Assembly (NCBI GenBank): GCA_023623095.1
Contig: JAMNXX010000265.1
Span: 1 to 8,116 of the forward strand
Direction of reading: 5' to 3'
DNA from: Bacillota bacterium
GTDB taxonomy: Bacteria > Bacillota > Clostridia > Peptostreptococcales > Thermotaleaceae
DNA: 8,116 bases
In this document: positions 1 to 6,216 of the stretch, one piece after another
Layout of the letters: every line of letters begins with the position of its first letter
Numbering within the stretch: the stretch's first letter is position 1
Translations under genes and position numbers: made by a program
The notes under the pieces: model-generated
What the model was told of the DNA's origin: nothing
Databases searched by the model: none
Seen by the model: the letters and a program-made list of their open reading frames with translations, nothing else

Positions 1-1
1 G

Positions 2-2068
2 TTTTTAAAAGATTCTAAGGAGGGAGAAAGTAGATTTCCTCACCTAGAAGGATATATAAACAGTTTATTTGTTTTTAAGGAAATCGAGGATCGAATCAAT
101 GAATGTATTATAGGAGAAGATGAAATTTCAGATCATGCAAGTCCGACCTTGAGAAGCATCAGAAGGAGCATAGAAGCAAAACATCAGGGAATTCGTAGCC
201 GCTTGAATAGCATTATTTCTTCTGTTGAAAATCAAAAATATCTTCAAGAGGCGATCATCACGATTCGCCAAGATCGTTATGTTGTTCCGGTTAAACAAGA
301 GTATCGGATGCATATTCCGGGATTGATCCATGATCAGTCTTCTAGCGGAGCGACGCTTTTTATCGAACCGATGGCAATCGTCCAGTTAAATAATGAGCTA
401 AAAGAATTAAAATTGAAAGAAAAAGCGGAAATTGAAAAAATATTAAGGGAACTGACTGGGCTGTTGGAGCAAAGAGCAGATGAAATACGGTCGAATCAGA
501 GTATATTGGCGAAATTGGATTTTATTTTTGCAAAAGGTAAGCTGGCAGTTCAAATGAACGCCGTAGAACCACAGCTCAATCAGAAGGGTTGGATTCGCAT
601 AAAAAATGGGAAGCATCCGCTGCTGAATGAAAAAACGGTTGTTCCTACGAATATTTGGATTGGAGATACATTCCGAACCTTGGTGATTACGGGACCCAAT
701 ACAGGGGGAAAAACGGTTACACTAAAAACGGTGGGACTCTTTGCGCTGATGACACAGTCTGGGCTTCATATACCGGCTGATTATGGAACACAGATGTCTG
801 TATTTGATCAAATATTTGCGGATATTGGAGATGAGCAGAGCATCGAACAAAGTTTAAGTACTTTTTCATCTCATATGACGAATATTGTAGAGATTTTAAA
901 CGGGATTACAGAGAATTCGCTTGTTTTACTGGATGAATTGGGAGCGGGGACCGATCCGACGGAAGGAGCAGCGCTTGCGATCGCTATTTTAGAATATTTG
1001 CATTCAATGGGGGTCCGAACCGTAGCGACGACACATTATACAGAACTCAAGAAATATGCGCTGACGAGGGAGGGAGTAGAAAATGCTTCCGTTGAATTTG
1101 ACATCGAAACATTAAGCCCGACTTATCGTTTGTTGATAGGGGTTCCCGGAAAATCCAATGCGTTTGAGATATCAAGAAGGTTAGGGTTGGATCAACAGAT
1201 TGTCGATAAGGCCAAAGATTTTATTTCAAAAGAGGATATTGCCTTTGAAGATATTTTAGCGACGATCCAAGAACAAAAGCGTGTGGCAGAAGCAGAAAGG
1301 GATGAGGCAATAAAACTTCGACTGATCATTGAAGAACAGAAAAAGAAATATGAGAAGCAAAATGAAGCATTAGCGCTCCAGAGGGATAAGATTTTACAAG
1401 ATGCAAGAGAGGAAGCAAGAAAGATTTTTAAAAGCGCTAAGGAAGAATCCGAAAAAATCATCAAAGAATTGAGAAATTTAGCGAAGGAACAAGATGAAAA
1501 AGCGCGAAACAGACAGATCGAGGAAGCTAGAAGGGCACTCTCCAGCAAACTAGACGATGTAGCTGGAACACTGGCAGCGAATATTCATTTAGGAGTCAAT
1601 TCTGCGCCTCCAAAAGATTTAAAGGTGGGAGATACGGTGAACCTTCTTAATTTAAATCAAGTAGGACATGTTCTGTCTCCACCGGATAAAAATGGAGATG
1701 TAACCGTACAGGTAGGAATTTTAAAGATGAATGTAAATATGAAACATTTGCGTTTAATAGAAGATGGAGAAGATCCTGTCAAGCAGGCAGGAACGGGGAA
1801 AATTTTCCAAACAAAGGCTCAAAATGTAAAAAGCTCTATCGATCTGAGAGGACAAAATCTTGAAGAAGCAGAAATGAATACAGATAAGTATCTAGATGAC
1901 GCTTATCTTGCAGGATTAAAGGAAGTTACGATCATACACGGGAAAGGAACAGGTGTTTTACGGGAAGGCATCCAGCAGTTTTTAAAAAGCCATAAACATG
2001 TTCAATCTTTTCGAGCTGGCAGCTATGGAGAAGGAGGAACAGGTGTAACCATCGTATTATTAAAATAA
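2..2068 (+). CDS. mutS2: MutS2, ATPase/Smr protein (5'-truncated by window edge)
   Basis: The reading frame is open from base 2, so the gene starts outside the window. 688 codons are visible and about 95-100 N-terminal residues are missing compared with a usual length near 785. Seen in order: lever/clamp region; Walker A GPNTGGKT (nt 692-715); ABC-type signature region SLSTFSSHM (851-877); Walker B LVLLDE (920-937) followed by GAGTDPTEG; a long charged coiled coil (about 1250-1570); a KOW-like segment (about 1610-1770); and a C-terminal Smr domain with DLRG (1841-1852) and HGKGTG (1937-1954). Family knowledge: MutS2 lacks the mismatch-recognition domain of MutS. It has been linked to homologous recombination control and, in Bacillus, to sensing and splitting collided ribosomes. 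All ATPase and Smr motifs look intact, so it is probably functional. The TTG at 149 is internal and is not the start. A DUF523 gene follows 21 nt downstream, probably in the same transcript. Confidence 0.96.
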   Translation, partial: FLKDSKEGESRFPHLEGYINSLFVFKEIEDRINECIIGEDEISDHASPTLRSIRRSIEAKHQGIRSRLNSIISSVENQKYLQEAIITIRQDRYVVPVKQEYRMHIPGLIHDQSSSGATLFIEPMAIVQLNNELKELKLKEKAEIEKILRELTGLLEQRADEIRSNQSILAKLDFIFAKGKLAVQMNAVEPQLNQKGWIRIKNGKHPLLNEKTVVPTNIWIGDTFRTLVITGPNTGGKTVTLKTVGLFALMTQSGLHIPADYGTQMSVFDQIFADIGDEQSIEQSLSTFSSHMTNIVEILNGITENSLVLLDELGAGTDPTEGAALAIAILEYLHSMGVRTVATTHYTELKKYALTREGVENASVEFDIETLSPTYRLLIGVPGKSNAFEISRRLGLDQQIVDKAKDFISKEDIAFEDILATIQEQKRVAEAERDEAIKLRLIIEEQKKKYEKQNEALALQRDKILQDAREEARKIFKSAKEESEKIIKELRNLAKEQDEKARNRQIEEARRALSSKLDDVAGTLAANIHLGVNSAPPKDLKVGDTVNLLNLNQVGHVLSPPDKNGDVTVQVGILKMNVNMKHLRLIEDGEDPVKQAGTGKIFQTKAQNVKSSIDLRGQNLEEAEMNTDKYLDDAYLAGLKEVTIIHGKGTGVLREGIQQFLKSHKHVQSFRAGSYGEGGTGVTIVLLK

Positions 2069-2075
2069 AAAATTG

Positions 2076-2084
2076 AGAAGGTGA
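2076..2084 (+). promoter_or_regulatory. Shine-Dalgarno for the DUF523 gene (decides the start)
   Basis: AGAAGGTGA lies 5 nt before ATG 2090. The upstream GTG at 2081 falls inside this Shine-Dalgarno sequence and cannot use it, so ATG 2090 is the better start. That start also gives the family's typical N-terminus, with the SACLAG motif a few residues in. Confidence 0.75.
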
Positions 2085-2089
2085 ATTTT

Positions 2090-2530
2090 ATGCTCCTTAT
2101 TAGTGCCTGCTTAGCAGGTGTCAACTGTAAATATAATGGAGGCAGCAATGAGGTAGACAAAATTAGAAAAATTGCCCAAGAAGAAAAAGCGATTTTAATT
2201 TGTCCCGAGCAATTGGGTGGATTGCCTACTCCTCGGCTGCCTTGTGAGATTGTAGGGGGAGATGGGAAAAAAGTTTTGCAAGGAGAAGCGAAGGTGCTCG
2301 ATCAAAATGGAAGGGATCAAACTCCCTTTTTTATAAAAGGAGCGCAAGAAACATTAAAGATTGCAAAGCTATGTGGGGTACAAATAGCCATCTTAAAGGC
2401 GAGGAGCCCATCTTGCGGCAGCGGAATGATCTATGATGGCAGTTTTCAAGGAAGAAAAAAAAGGGGCGACGGGGTTACCGCCGCACTGTTGAAAGAAAAC
2501 GGGATTGATGTTTTTACTGAAGAAGAGTAA
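2090..2530 (+). CDS. DUF523 family Fe-S protein, TudS-like (putative thiouracil desulfurase)
   Basis: This 146-residue protein is nearly all one DUF523 domain. Conserved elements seen: SACLAG with Cys7; Cys13 in NCKYNGG; CPEQLGGLPTPR with Cys38 and Glu40; the GRDQT stretch (residues 74-78); LKARSPSCG with Ser106 and Cys109; and a C-terminal GDGVTAALL. Family knowledge: characterised members (TudS) bind a [4Fe-4S] cluster through three cysteines and remove sulfur from 2-thiouracil. A conserved Glu and Ser are implicated in catalysis, and the CPE glutamate and SPS serine here fit those roles. Which three cysteines bind the cluster is not assigned from this sequence alone. Most DUF523 proteins are untested, so activity on thiouracil is inference; salvage of thiolated nucleobases from modified tRNA is a reasonable guess. 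It follows mutS2 closely and converges with the rhomboid gene, leaving only 18 nt between the two stops. Confidence 0.88.
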   Translation: MLLISACLAGVNCKYNGGSNEVDKIRKIAQEEKAILICPEQLGGLPTPRLPCEIVGGDGKKVLQGEAKVLDQNGRDQTPFFIKGAQETLKIAKLCGVQIAILKARSPSCGSGMIYDGSFQGRKKRGDGVTAALLKENGIDVFTEEE

Positions 2531-2548
2531 AAAGCGGTGACAGGGTAT

Positions 2549-3988
2549 TTATCTTAATGATTTGTTCGATTGAATTTCTTGAAGAAAATGATTGGACATG
2601 GCGTCGTTTGGATCGATTTCTAATGCTTTTTGGAAATAATGAATGGCTTCTTCGTTATTCCCCTGCTGATAACGGATATATCCCAAATAAAAGTAGAAAG
2701 TTGCGGTGCGAGGATTTTTTTTCAAACCATTCTCAAATGCGATCTCTGCCTGGCGCAAATCATTTTGCTCCAGGTATTGTACCCCTTTGTGTAGGTAATA
2801 TTGCCAAGTCTGTTGATGGAGCGTGATTCCTGTGAAGAATAAAGCGATGATCAGAACGATTGTGCATAATTGAAAAAAAATCCGTTTTATTTTGAACACG
2901 GGTTCTTTCTTTAACCCTAAGGCAGAACTCGTGAGATATCCTCCAATCAACCCTCCTATATGGGCAAAGTTGTCGATGTTCGGATTTGATAATCCGAAAA
3001 TAATGTTGATGATCAGGATGGAGAGGATATTGAGACCATATCTGGCAGAAAAGATAGCAGGCTTTCGAATTCCAAAATACAAATAGGCACCCATCAGCCC
3101 GAAAATTGCCCCTGAAGCTCCGGCGGATACCGCTTTACTAAAAATAAAGCTCCCTAGGCTTCCGAATAATCCTGAAATTAGATAAATCAATATGAATTTT
3201 ACAGAGCCGAAGATATATTCGATGTCCTTGCCCAATACTTTTAGCGCATATGTATTCAAAAGCAAATGCAATATGCCAATGTGGATGAATATATTCGTTA
3301 TTAATCGATAATATTCACCGGCAGCAATCAGTGGATTGTATTTAGCCCCGAATCGAATCAAATTATAAATATTTGTGGTACCCCCCTGAGCAGAAATATA
3401 GAGAAAGACCAAAACATTTATAATCATAAATAAATAAGTAAAATACGTGTTTTTTTGATCGAAAAAATACCCTTTTTGTGCTTTTGTTTTTCTTTCAATT
3501 TCTCCGAAATTGATTTCTTGCAGCTCATCATCTAGCGGTTTATATAGCTGATGGGAGAGAAATATTTCTATGTCTTGAAAATCAGAAAAATTCTTAAAAA
3601 CGGAAAATGCTTTGCGCAACTTCCAATCGATAAAAAAAATGTGAATACGAATTTTTGTTGTGCGCAGCCATTGAAACAATTCATTGAATCGTTCAGAAAG
3701 ATATTCTTGTTGATTTTCATGGATGAAAATTACCTTATAAAAATAGACAGCATTGAATTTGTTCATGGCTTTTATGGAATCATATTGCTGCAAAATAGCA
3801 TCTTTCTGTTCCTCGATTGTTTTTTGCAAGAAAAAATCTTCATGGGTGAAATCTATAAAAAAGTGCCGAAACCAAATTTGCTTATGCAATACAATATCAA
3901 ATATGTCTTGCACTTCTTGATGAGGATATAAGAAGAACTCTTTTTCCTCTATGAATGATTTCATTATTTGAGCGGTGAGACGTATCAT
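2549..3988 (-). CDS. gluP: Rhomboid-family intramembrane serine protease with TPR tail (GluP/YqgP type)
   Basis: This 479-residue protein has three parts. Residues 1 to about 178 form a soluble, aromatic-rich N-terminal domain. A rhomboid membrane core (about 183-358) plus one further helix (about 369-390) gives roughly seven membrane segments. A cytosolic tail (about 396-470) has two TPR-like repeats, the clearer one including NNEEAIHYFQKALEIDPND. Rhomboid hallmarks are present: HLLLN (His241, Asn245) in the second segment, GASG with nucleophile Ser292, and NFAHIGG with catalytic His343. The Ser/His pair is intact, so it should be an active protease. Family knowledge: this architecture matches Bacillus YqgP (GluP), a membrane protease that cleaves the MgtE magnesium transporter and works with FtsH. 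A similar quality-control role is inferred. ATG 3988 is preceded by GGGGGAG (complement 3998-4004) at 9 nt. It converges on the DUF523 gene and diverges from the argS operon. The gene symbol follows the architecture, not tested orthology. Confidence 0.9.
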   Translation of the reverse strand: MIRLTAQIMKSFIEEKEFFLYPHQEVQDIFDIVLHKQIWFRHFFIDFTHEDFFLQKTIEEQKDAILQQYDSIKAMNKFNAVYFYKVIFIHENQQEYLSERFNELFQWLRTTKIRIHIFFIDWKLRKAFSVFKNFSDFQDIEIFLSHQLYKPLDDELQEINFGEIERKTKAQKGYFFDQKNTYFTYLFMIINVLVFLYISAQGGTTNIYNLIRFGAKYNPLIAAGEYYRLITNIFIHIGILHLLLNTYALKVLGKDIEYIFGSVKFILIYLISGLFGSLGSFIFSKAVSAGASGAIFGLMGAYLYFGIRKPAIFSARYGLNILSILIINIIFGLSNPNIDNFAHIGGLIGGYLTSSALGLKKEPVFKIKRIFFQLCTIVLIIALFFTGITLHQQTWQYYLHKGVQYLEQNDLRQAEIAFENGLKKNPRTATFYFYLGYIRYQQGNNEEAIHYFQKALEIDPNDAMSNHFLQEIQSNKSLR

Positions 3989-4022
3989 AATTGGCTGCTC
4001 CCCCGGTTTCCATATTTGAAGA

Positions 4023-4078
4023 TTTAAAGATATCTTATTACATTTTTGATATTTCTATTTAAAAATATCTTATCATAT
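4023..4078. repeat. Two-copy direct repeat upstream of the rhomboid gene
   Basis: Two 21-nt copies, at 4023-4043 and 4058-4078, match at 18 of 21 positions and start 35 nt apart. They share the core ATATCTTAT preceded by TTTAAA. The first copy contains the perfect dyad AAGATATCTT; the second has a one-base variant. They lie 35-90 nt upstream of the rhomboid start codon. Position and spacing suggest a regulator binding site in the promoter or leader, but AT-rich sequence can produce such matches by chance. Confidence 0.5.
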
Positions 4079-4144
4079 TTGTATACTGGCTTACAACGCA
4101 AAAGCTTTTTTATTAGGAAAAGATGCGTCTATCCCATTTCCTAC

Positions 4145-4178
4145 TTGATTTGAAGCGGAATATATGATAAATTATTAG
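4145..4178 (+). promoter_or_regulatory. argS: Candidate promoter of the argS operon
   Basis: A promoter is required just upstream of the T-box leader. Two overlapping weak options are visible: TTGATT (4145-4150) with TAAATT (4168-4173), or TTGAAG (4150-4155) with TATTAG (4173-4178). Both have 17-nt spacers. Either would start the transcript shortly before Stem I. Neither is close to consensus, so the exact boxes are uncertain. Confidence 0.3.
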
Positions 4179-4375
4179 TCAAAAATAAGGAATAAAGTAT
4201 CATCGATGAAGAGGAGAGTAGGCCTTCTCTATGTACATGAAAGCGATTCGGAGTGGGTGGAAGTCCGAAATGTACTGGAGGCTGAAGCGCACCTTGGAGA
4301 TTTTTGTTGAAAAATGAGTAGGCAAAACGGGTTCCTGCCGTTATCCGGAACAAAAGTGGGCATTTTTATGTCAAT

Positions 4376-4408
4376 AAGAGTGGTAACACGGGCAAACTCT
4401 CGTCTCTT
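4376..4408 (+). promoter_or_regulatory. T-box antiterminator (tRNA-acceptor-binding bulge)
   Basis: AAGAG (4376-4380) pairs with CTCTT (4404-4408), and ACG (4388-4390) pairs with CGT (4401-4403). This leaves the seven-base bulge TGGTAAC (4381-4387). TGGT can pair with the tRNA NCCA end, the T implying a discriminator A. The usual bulge is TGGNACC, so the sixth base departs from consensus (A for C), and the following helix reads ACACG where ACCGCG is common. The 3' strand is shared with the terminator, making the two structures mutually exclusive. Confidence 0.85.
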
Positions 4409-4440
4409 CATGTTTTTTAAGGGAGGGGAGTTTTATTTTT
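4395..4440 (+). terminator. T-box intrinsic terminator before argS
   Basis: AACTCTCGTCTCTT (4395-4408) pairs with AAGGGAGGGGAGTT (4419-4432) across 14 positions, with three G-T wobbles and one G-G mismatch. A 10-nt loop separates the strands and the T-rich tail TTATTTTT ends at 4440. It overlaps the antiterminator 3' strand, as expected for attenuation. Confidence 0.88.
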
Positions 4441-4468
4441 GAATGAAAATAACCTTTGCAAAATATAG

Positions 4469-4474
4469 AGGAGG
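4469..4474 (+). promoter_or_regulatory. argS: Shine-Dalgarno of argS (decides the start)
   Basis: AGGAGG lies 7 nt before ATG 4482. The in-frame ATG at 4443 sits directly after the terminator T-run with no ribosome binding site, and would add 13 residues not typical of ArgRS. ATG 4482 is therefore preferred. Confidence 0.85.
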
Positions 4475-4481
4475 AAAAACA

Positions 4482-6182
4482 ATGATTGATTTCAAGAAAG
4501 AAATATCGGATATCCTTTCAAAACATATTCAAGGGCTGCAGATAGACGAAATTTTAGAAATGATAGAAATTCCACCGAATCCTCAAATGGGAGATTTTGC
4601 TTTTCCATGTTTTAAGCTGGCAAAAACATTTCGAAAAGCTCCAAATCTGATTGCTCAAGAAATAGCAGAATCGATACAAGCGCCGAATCTTTTTGAAAAA
4701 ATAGAAAGCGTATCCGGTTATATTAACTTTTTTATTGACAAGGGAATTTTTGCCCAATCGGTTATCGAAGAAGTTTTGCAGAAAAAAGATCAGTTTGGCG
4801 CTTCCGATATCGGCAAGGGAAAAAAAGTGATTGTTGAATTTTCTTCTCCCAACATCGCAAAACCTTTCCATATCGGGCATATTCGAAGCACAGTAATTGG
4901 AAATTCTATCCATAAGATCTATCGATTTTTGGGTTACAAAACGATTACGATCAATCATTTGGGGGATTATGGGACACAGTTTGGAAAATTGATTGTGGCA
5001 TATAAAAATTGGGGAAATCGTCAGGAAGTTGAAGAGGACCCGATTCCTACTCTATTGAAATTATATGTGAAATTTCACGAAGAAGCGGAGAAAGAGCCGC
5101 AATTGGAAGAGGAAGCCAGAGAGTGGTTTAAAAAATTAGAGGAAGGGAACCAAGAGGCAAAGGAATTATGGCAATGGTTTCGAGAAGTAAGCTTAAAAGA
5201 ATTTGACCGGGTATATCGCTTATTAAATATTTCATTTGATTCGTATGCAGGTGAAAGTTTCTATTCTGATAAGATGCCCCGTGTTTTAAAAATGTTAGAA
5301 GAAAAAAATCTGCTTGTGGAATCAAAGGGAGCGGATATTGTAGATTTAGAGCCTTATGGAATGCCCCCTGCGCTCATTCGAAAGAGCGATGGTTCTACCC
5401 TTTACATTACCAGGGATATTGCTGCTGCAATTTATCGAAAAGAACATTATGATTTTGATAAGAACATATATGTAGTCGCTTCTCAGCAAAACTTACATTT
5501 TCAGCAATGGTTTAAAATAATTGAACTGATGGGATATGAATGGGCGAAAGACTGTGTTCATGTTCCTTTTGGACTGGTGAGTTTAGAAGAAGGAACCATG
5601 TCTACGCGAAAAGGCAGAGTCGTATTTTTAGAAGATGTTCTCAAGAAGGCAGTGGAGAAGACGAAAGAAATTATCCAAGAAAAAAATGCAGGATTGGAAA
5701 ATATCGATGAGGTAGCAAAGCAAGTGGGAATTGGAGCAGTTGTTTTTCAAGAGCTTTCCAATAACCGTATAAAAGATTATGTATTTTCGTGGGATAAAAC
5801 TTTGAATTTTGAAGGAGAAACAGGACCTTATGTTCAGTATACACATGCGAGAGCATGTAGTGTTTTGAGGAAAGCCACCGTTGAAATCACAAATTCAATC
5901 GATTATCGTTTGCTTTCCGGAGAAGATGCGATGAATCTGATCCGGTTGCTCCATCAGTTTCCGGATGTTGTCCTTGAAGCGAGCAAAAAGTATGAACCGT
6001 CGATGATCACAAGGCATATTGTAGATATTGCGCAGGCTTTCAATAAATTTTATCATGATACCCCTATCATCGTGGAAGATGAGAGTTTACAAAAATCGAG
6101 GCTGGCGCTTGTATATGCAGTCAAGCAAACGATAGCAAATGGATTGGGGCTTCTTGGAATTGCTGCACCGGAGAAGATGTAA
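4482..6182 (+). CDS. argS: Arginyl-tRNA synthetase (class I)
   Basis: This 566-residue enzyme ligates arginine to tRNA-Arg using ATP in the cytoplasm; its length is normal for bacterial ArgRS. Seen in order: an N-terminal tRNA-recognition domain (about 1-90) with NPQMGDFAFP; the strongly conserved FSSPNIAKPFHIGHIRST, carrying the class I HIGH signature at 130-133; the catalytic Rossmann fold; the degenerate KMSKS-equivalent MSTRKG at 373-378; ETGPYVQYTHAR from residue 446; and the helical DALR anticodon-binding domain to the C-terminus, ending LGLLGIAAPEKM. ArgRS typically departs from strict KMSKS, so that variation is not a defect. Translation starts at ATG 4482 with an optimal AGGAGG. Expression is predicted to be controlled by the upstream T-box. 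A radical SAM gene starts 34 nt after the stop with no terminator between, which suggests co-transcription. Confidence 0.98.
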   Translation: MIDFKKEISDILSKHIQGLQIDEILEMIEIPPNPQMGDFAFPCFKLAKTFRKAPNLIAQEIAESIQAPNLFEKIESVSGYINFFIDKGIFAQSVIEEVLQKKDQFGASDIGKGKKVIVEFSSPNIAKPFHIGHIRSTVIGNSIHKIYRFLGYKTITINHLGDYGTQFGKLIVAYKNWGNRQEVEEDPIPTLLKLYVKFHEEAEKEPQLEEEAREWFKKLEEGNQEAKELWQWFREVSLKEFDRVYRLLNISFDSYAGESFYSDKMPRVLKMLEEKNLLVESKGADIVDLEPYGMPPALIRKSDGSTLYITRDIAAAIYRKEHYDFDKNIYVVASQQNLHFQQWFKIIELMGYEWAKDCVHVPFGLVSLEEGTMSTRKGRVVFLEDVLKKAVEKTKEIIQEKNAGLENIDEVAKQVGIGAVVFQELSNNRIKDYVFSWDKTLNFEGETGPYVQYTHARACSVLRKATVEITNSIDYRLLSGEDAMNLIRLLHQFPDVVLEASKKYEPSMITRHIVDIAQAFNKFYHDTPIIVEDESLQKSRLALVYAVKQTIANGLGLLGIAAPEKM

Positions 6183-6216
6183 ATATAAAATAAAATTCAT
6201 TTTGGAGGAATGATAT

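Larger units (their letters stand above)
3989..4198. other. Divergent intergenic region between the rhomboid gene and the argS T-box
   Basis: This AT-rich stretch must hold promoters for both directions. On the rhomboid side there is the Shine-Dalgarno sequence, then a 21-nt direct repeat (listed separately). A weak minus-strand promoter candidate is TTGTAA (complement 4091-4096) with TAAGAT 18 nt further on. A short dyad TTGTA/TACAA occurs at 4079-4083 and 4092-4096, and AAAAGCTTTT near 4100-4110 is a simple palindrome. On the argS side the likely promoter lies at 4145-4178. No coding region is visible. Confidence 0.6.
4199..4440 (+). promoter_or_regulatory. T-box riboswitch, arginine (CGC) specifier, controlling argS
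   Basis: The leader has the order of a transcription-attenuating T-box. Stem I begins with a GATGAAGAGG kink-turn-like base (from about 4205) and AGTA (4217-4220). The upper helix pairs GTACAT (4233-4238) with ATGTAC (4270-4275), then TTCGGA (4247-4252) with TCCGAA (4264-4269), capped by a GGGTGGAAG-containing loop. The 3' side of the specifier loop reads GAA (4284-4286), G, then CGC (4288-4290) followed by A, then CCTTGGAG. CGC is an arginine codon and agrees with argS downstream. A hairpin AACGG/CCGTT (4326-4342) follows, then the T-box sequence and terminator. Known mechanism: uncharged tRNA pairs with the specifier and with the UGGN bulge, stabilising the antiterminator. Transcription of argS and probably the next gene should therefore rise when charged tRNA-Arg runs short. 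Confidence 0.93.

Noticed and set aside
1192..1548. 118-codon minus-strand frame inside mutS2
   Set aside because: Low-complexity Ser/Phe/Leu-rich shadow of the antiparallel mutS2 coiled-coil coding sequence.
2081..2089. GTG at 2081 as the DUF523 gene start
   Set aside because: This codon is part of the Shine-Dalgarno sequence serving ATG 2090.
2528..2560. Terminator between the convergent DUF523 and rhomboid genes
   Set aside because: No GC-rich stem with a T-run is visible in the 18-nt gap or immediately around it.
3551..3931. 126-codon plus-strand frame inside the rhomboid gene
   Set aside because: Antisense shadow of the rhomboid N-terminal domain; no ribosome binding site and no family features.
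4141..4411. Two minus-strand frames across the T-box
   Set aside because: They overlap a structured RNA leader on the other strand and lack translation signals or recognisable protein features.
4443..4481. Upstream in-frame ATG as the argS start
   Set aside because: It lies just after the T-box terminator with no ribosome binding site; ATG 4482 has AGGAGG at 7 nt and gives the family's normal N-terminus.
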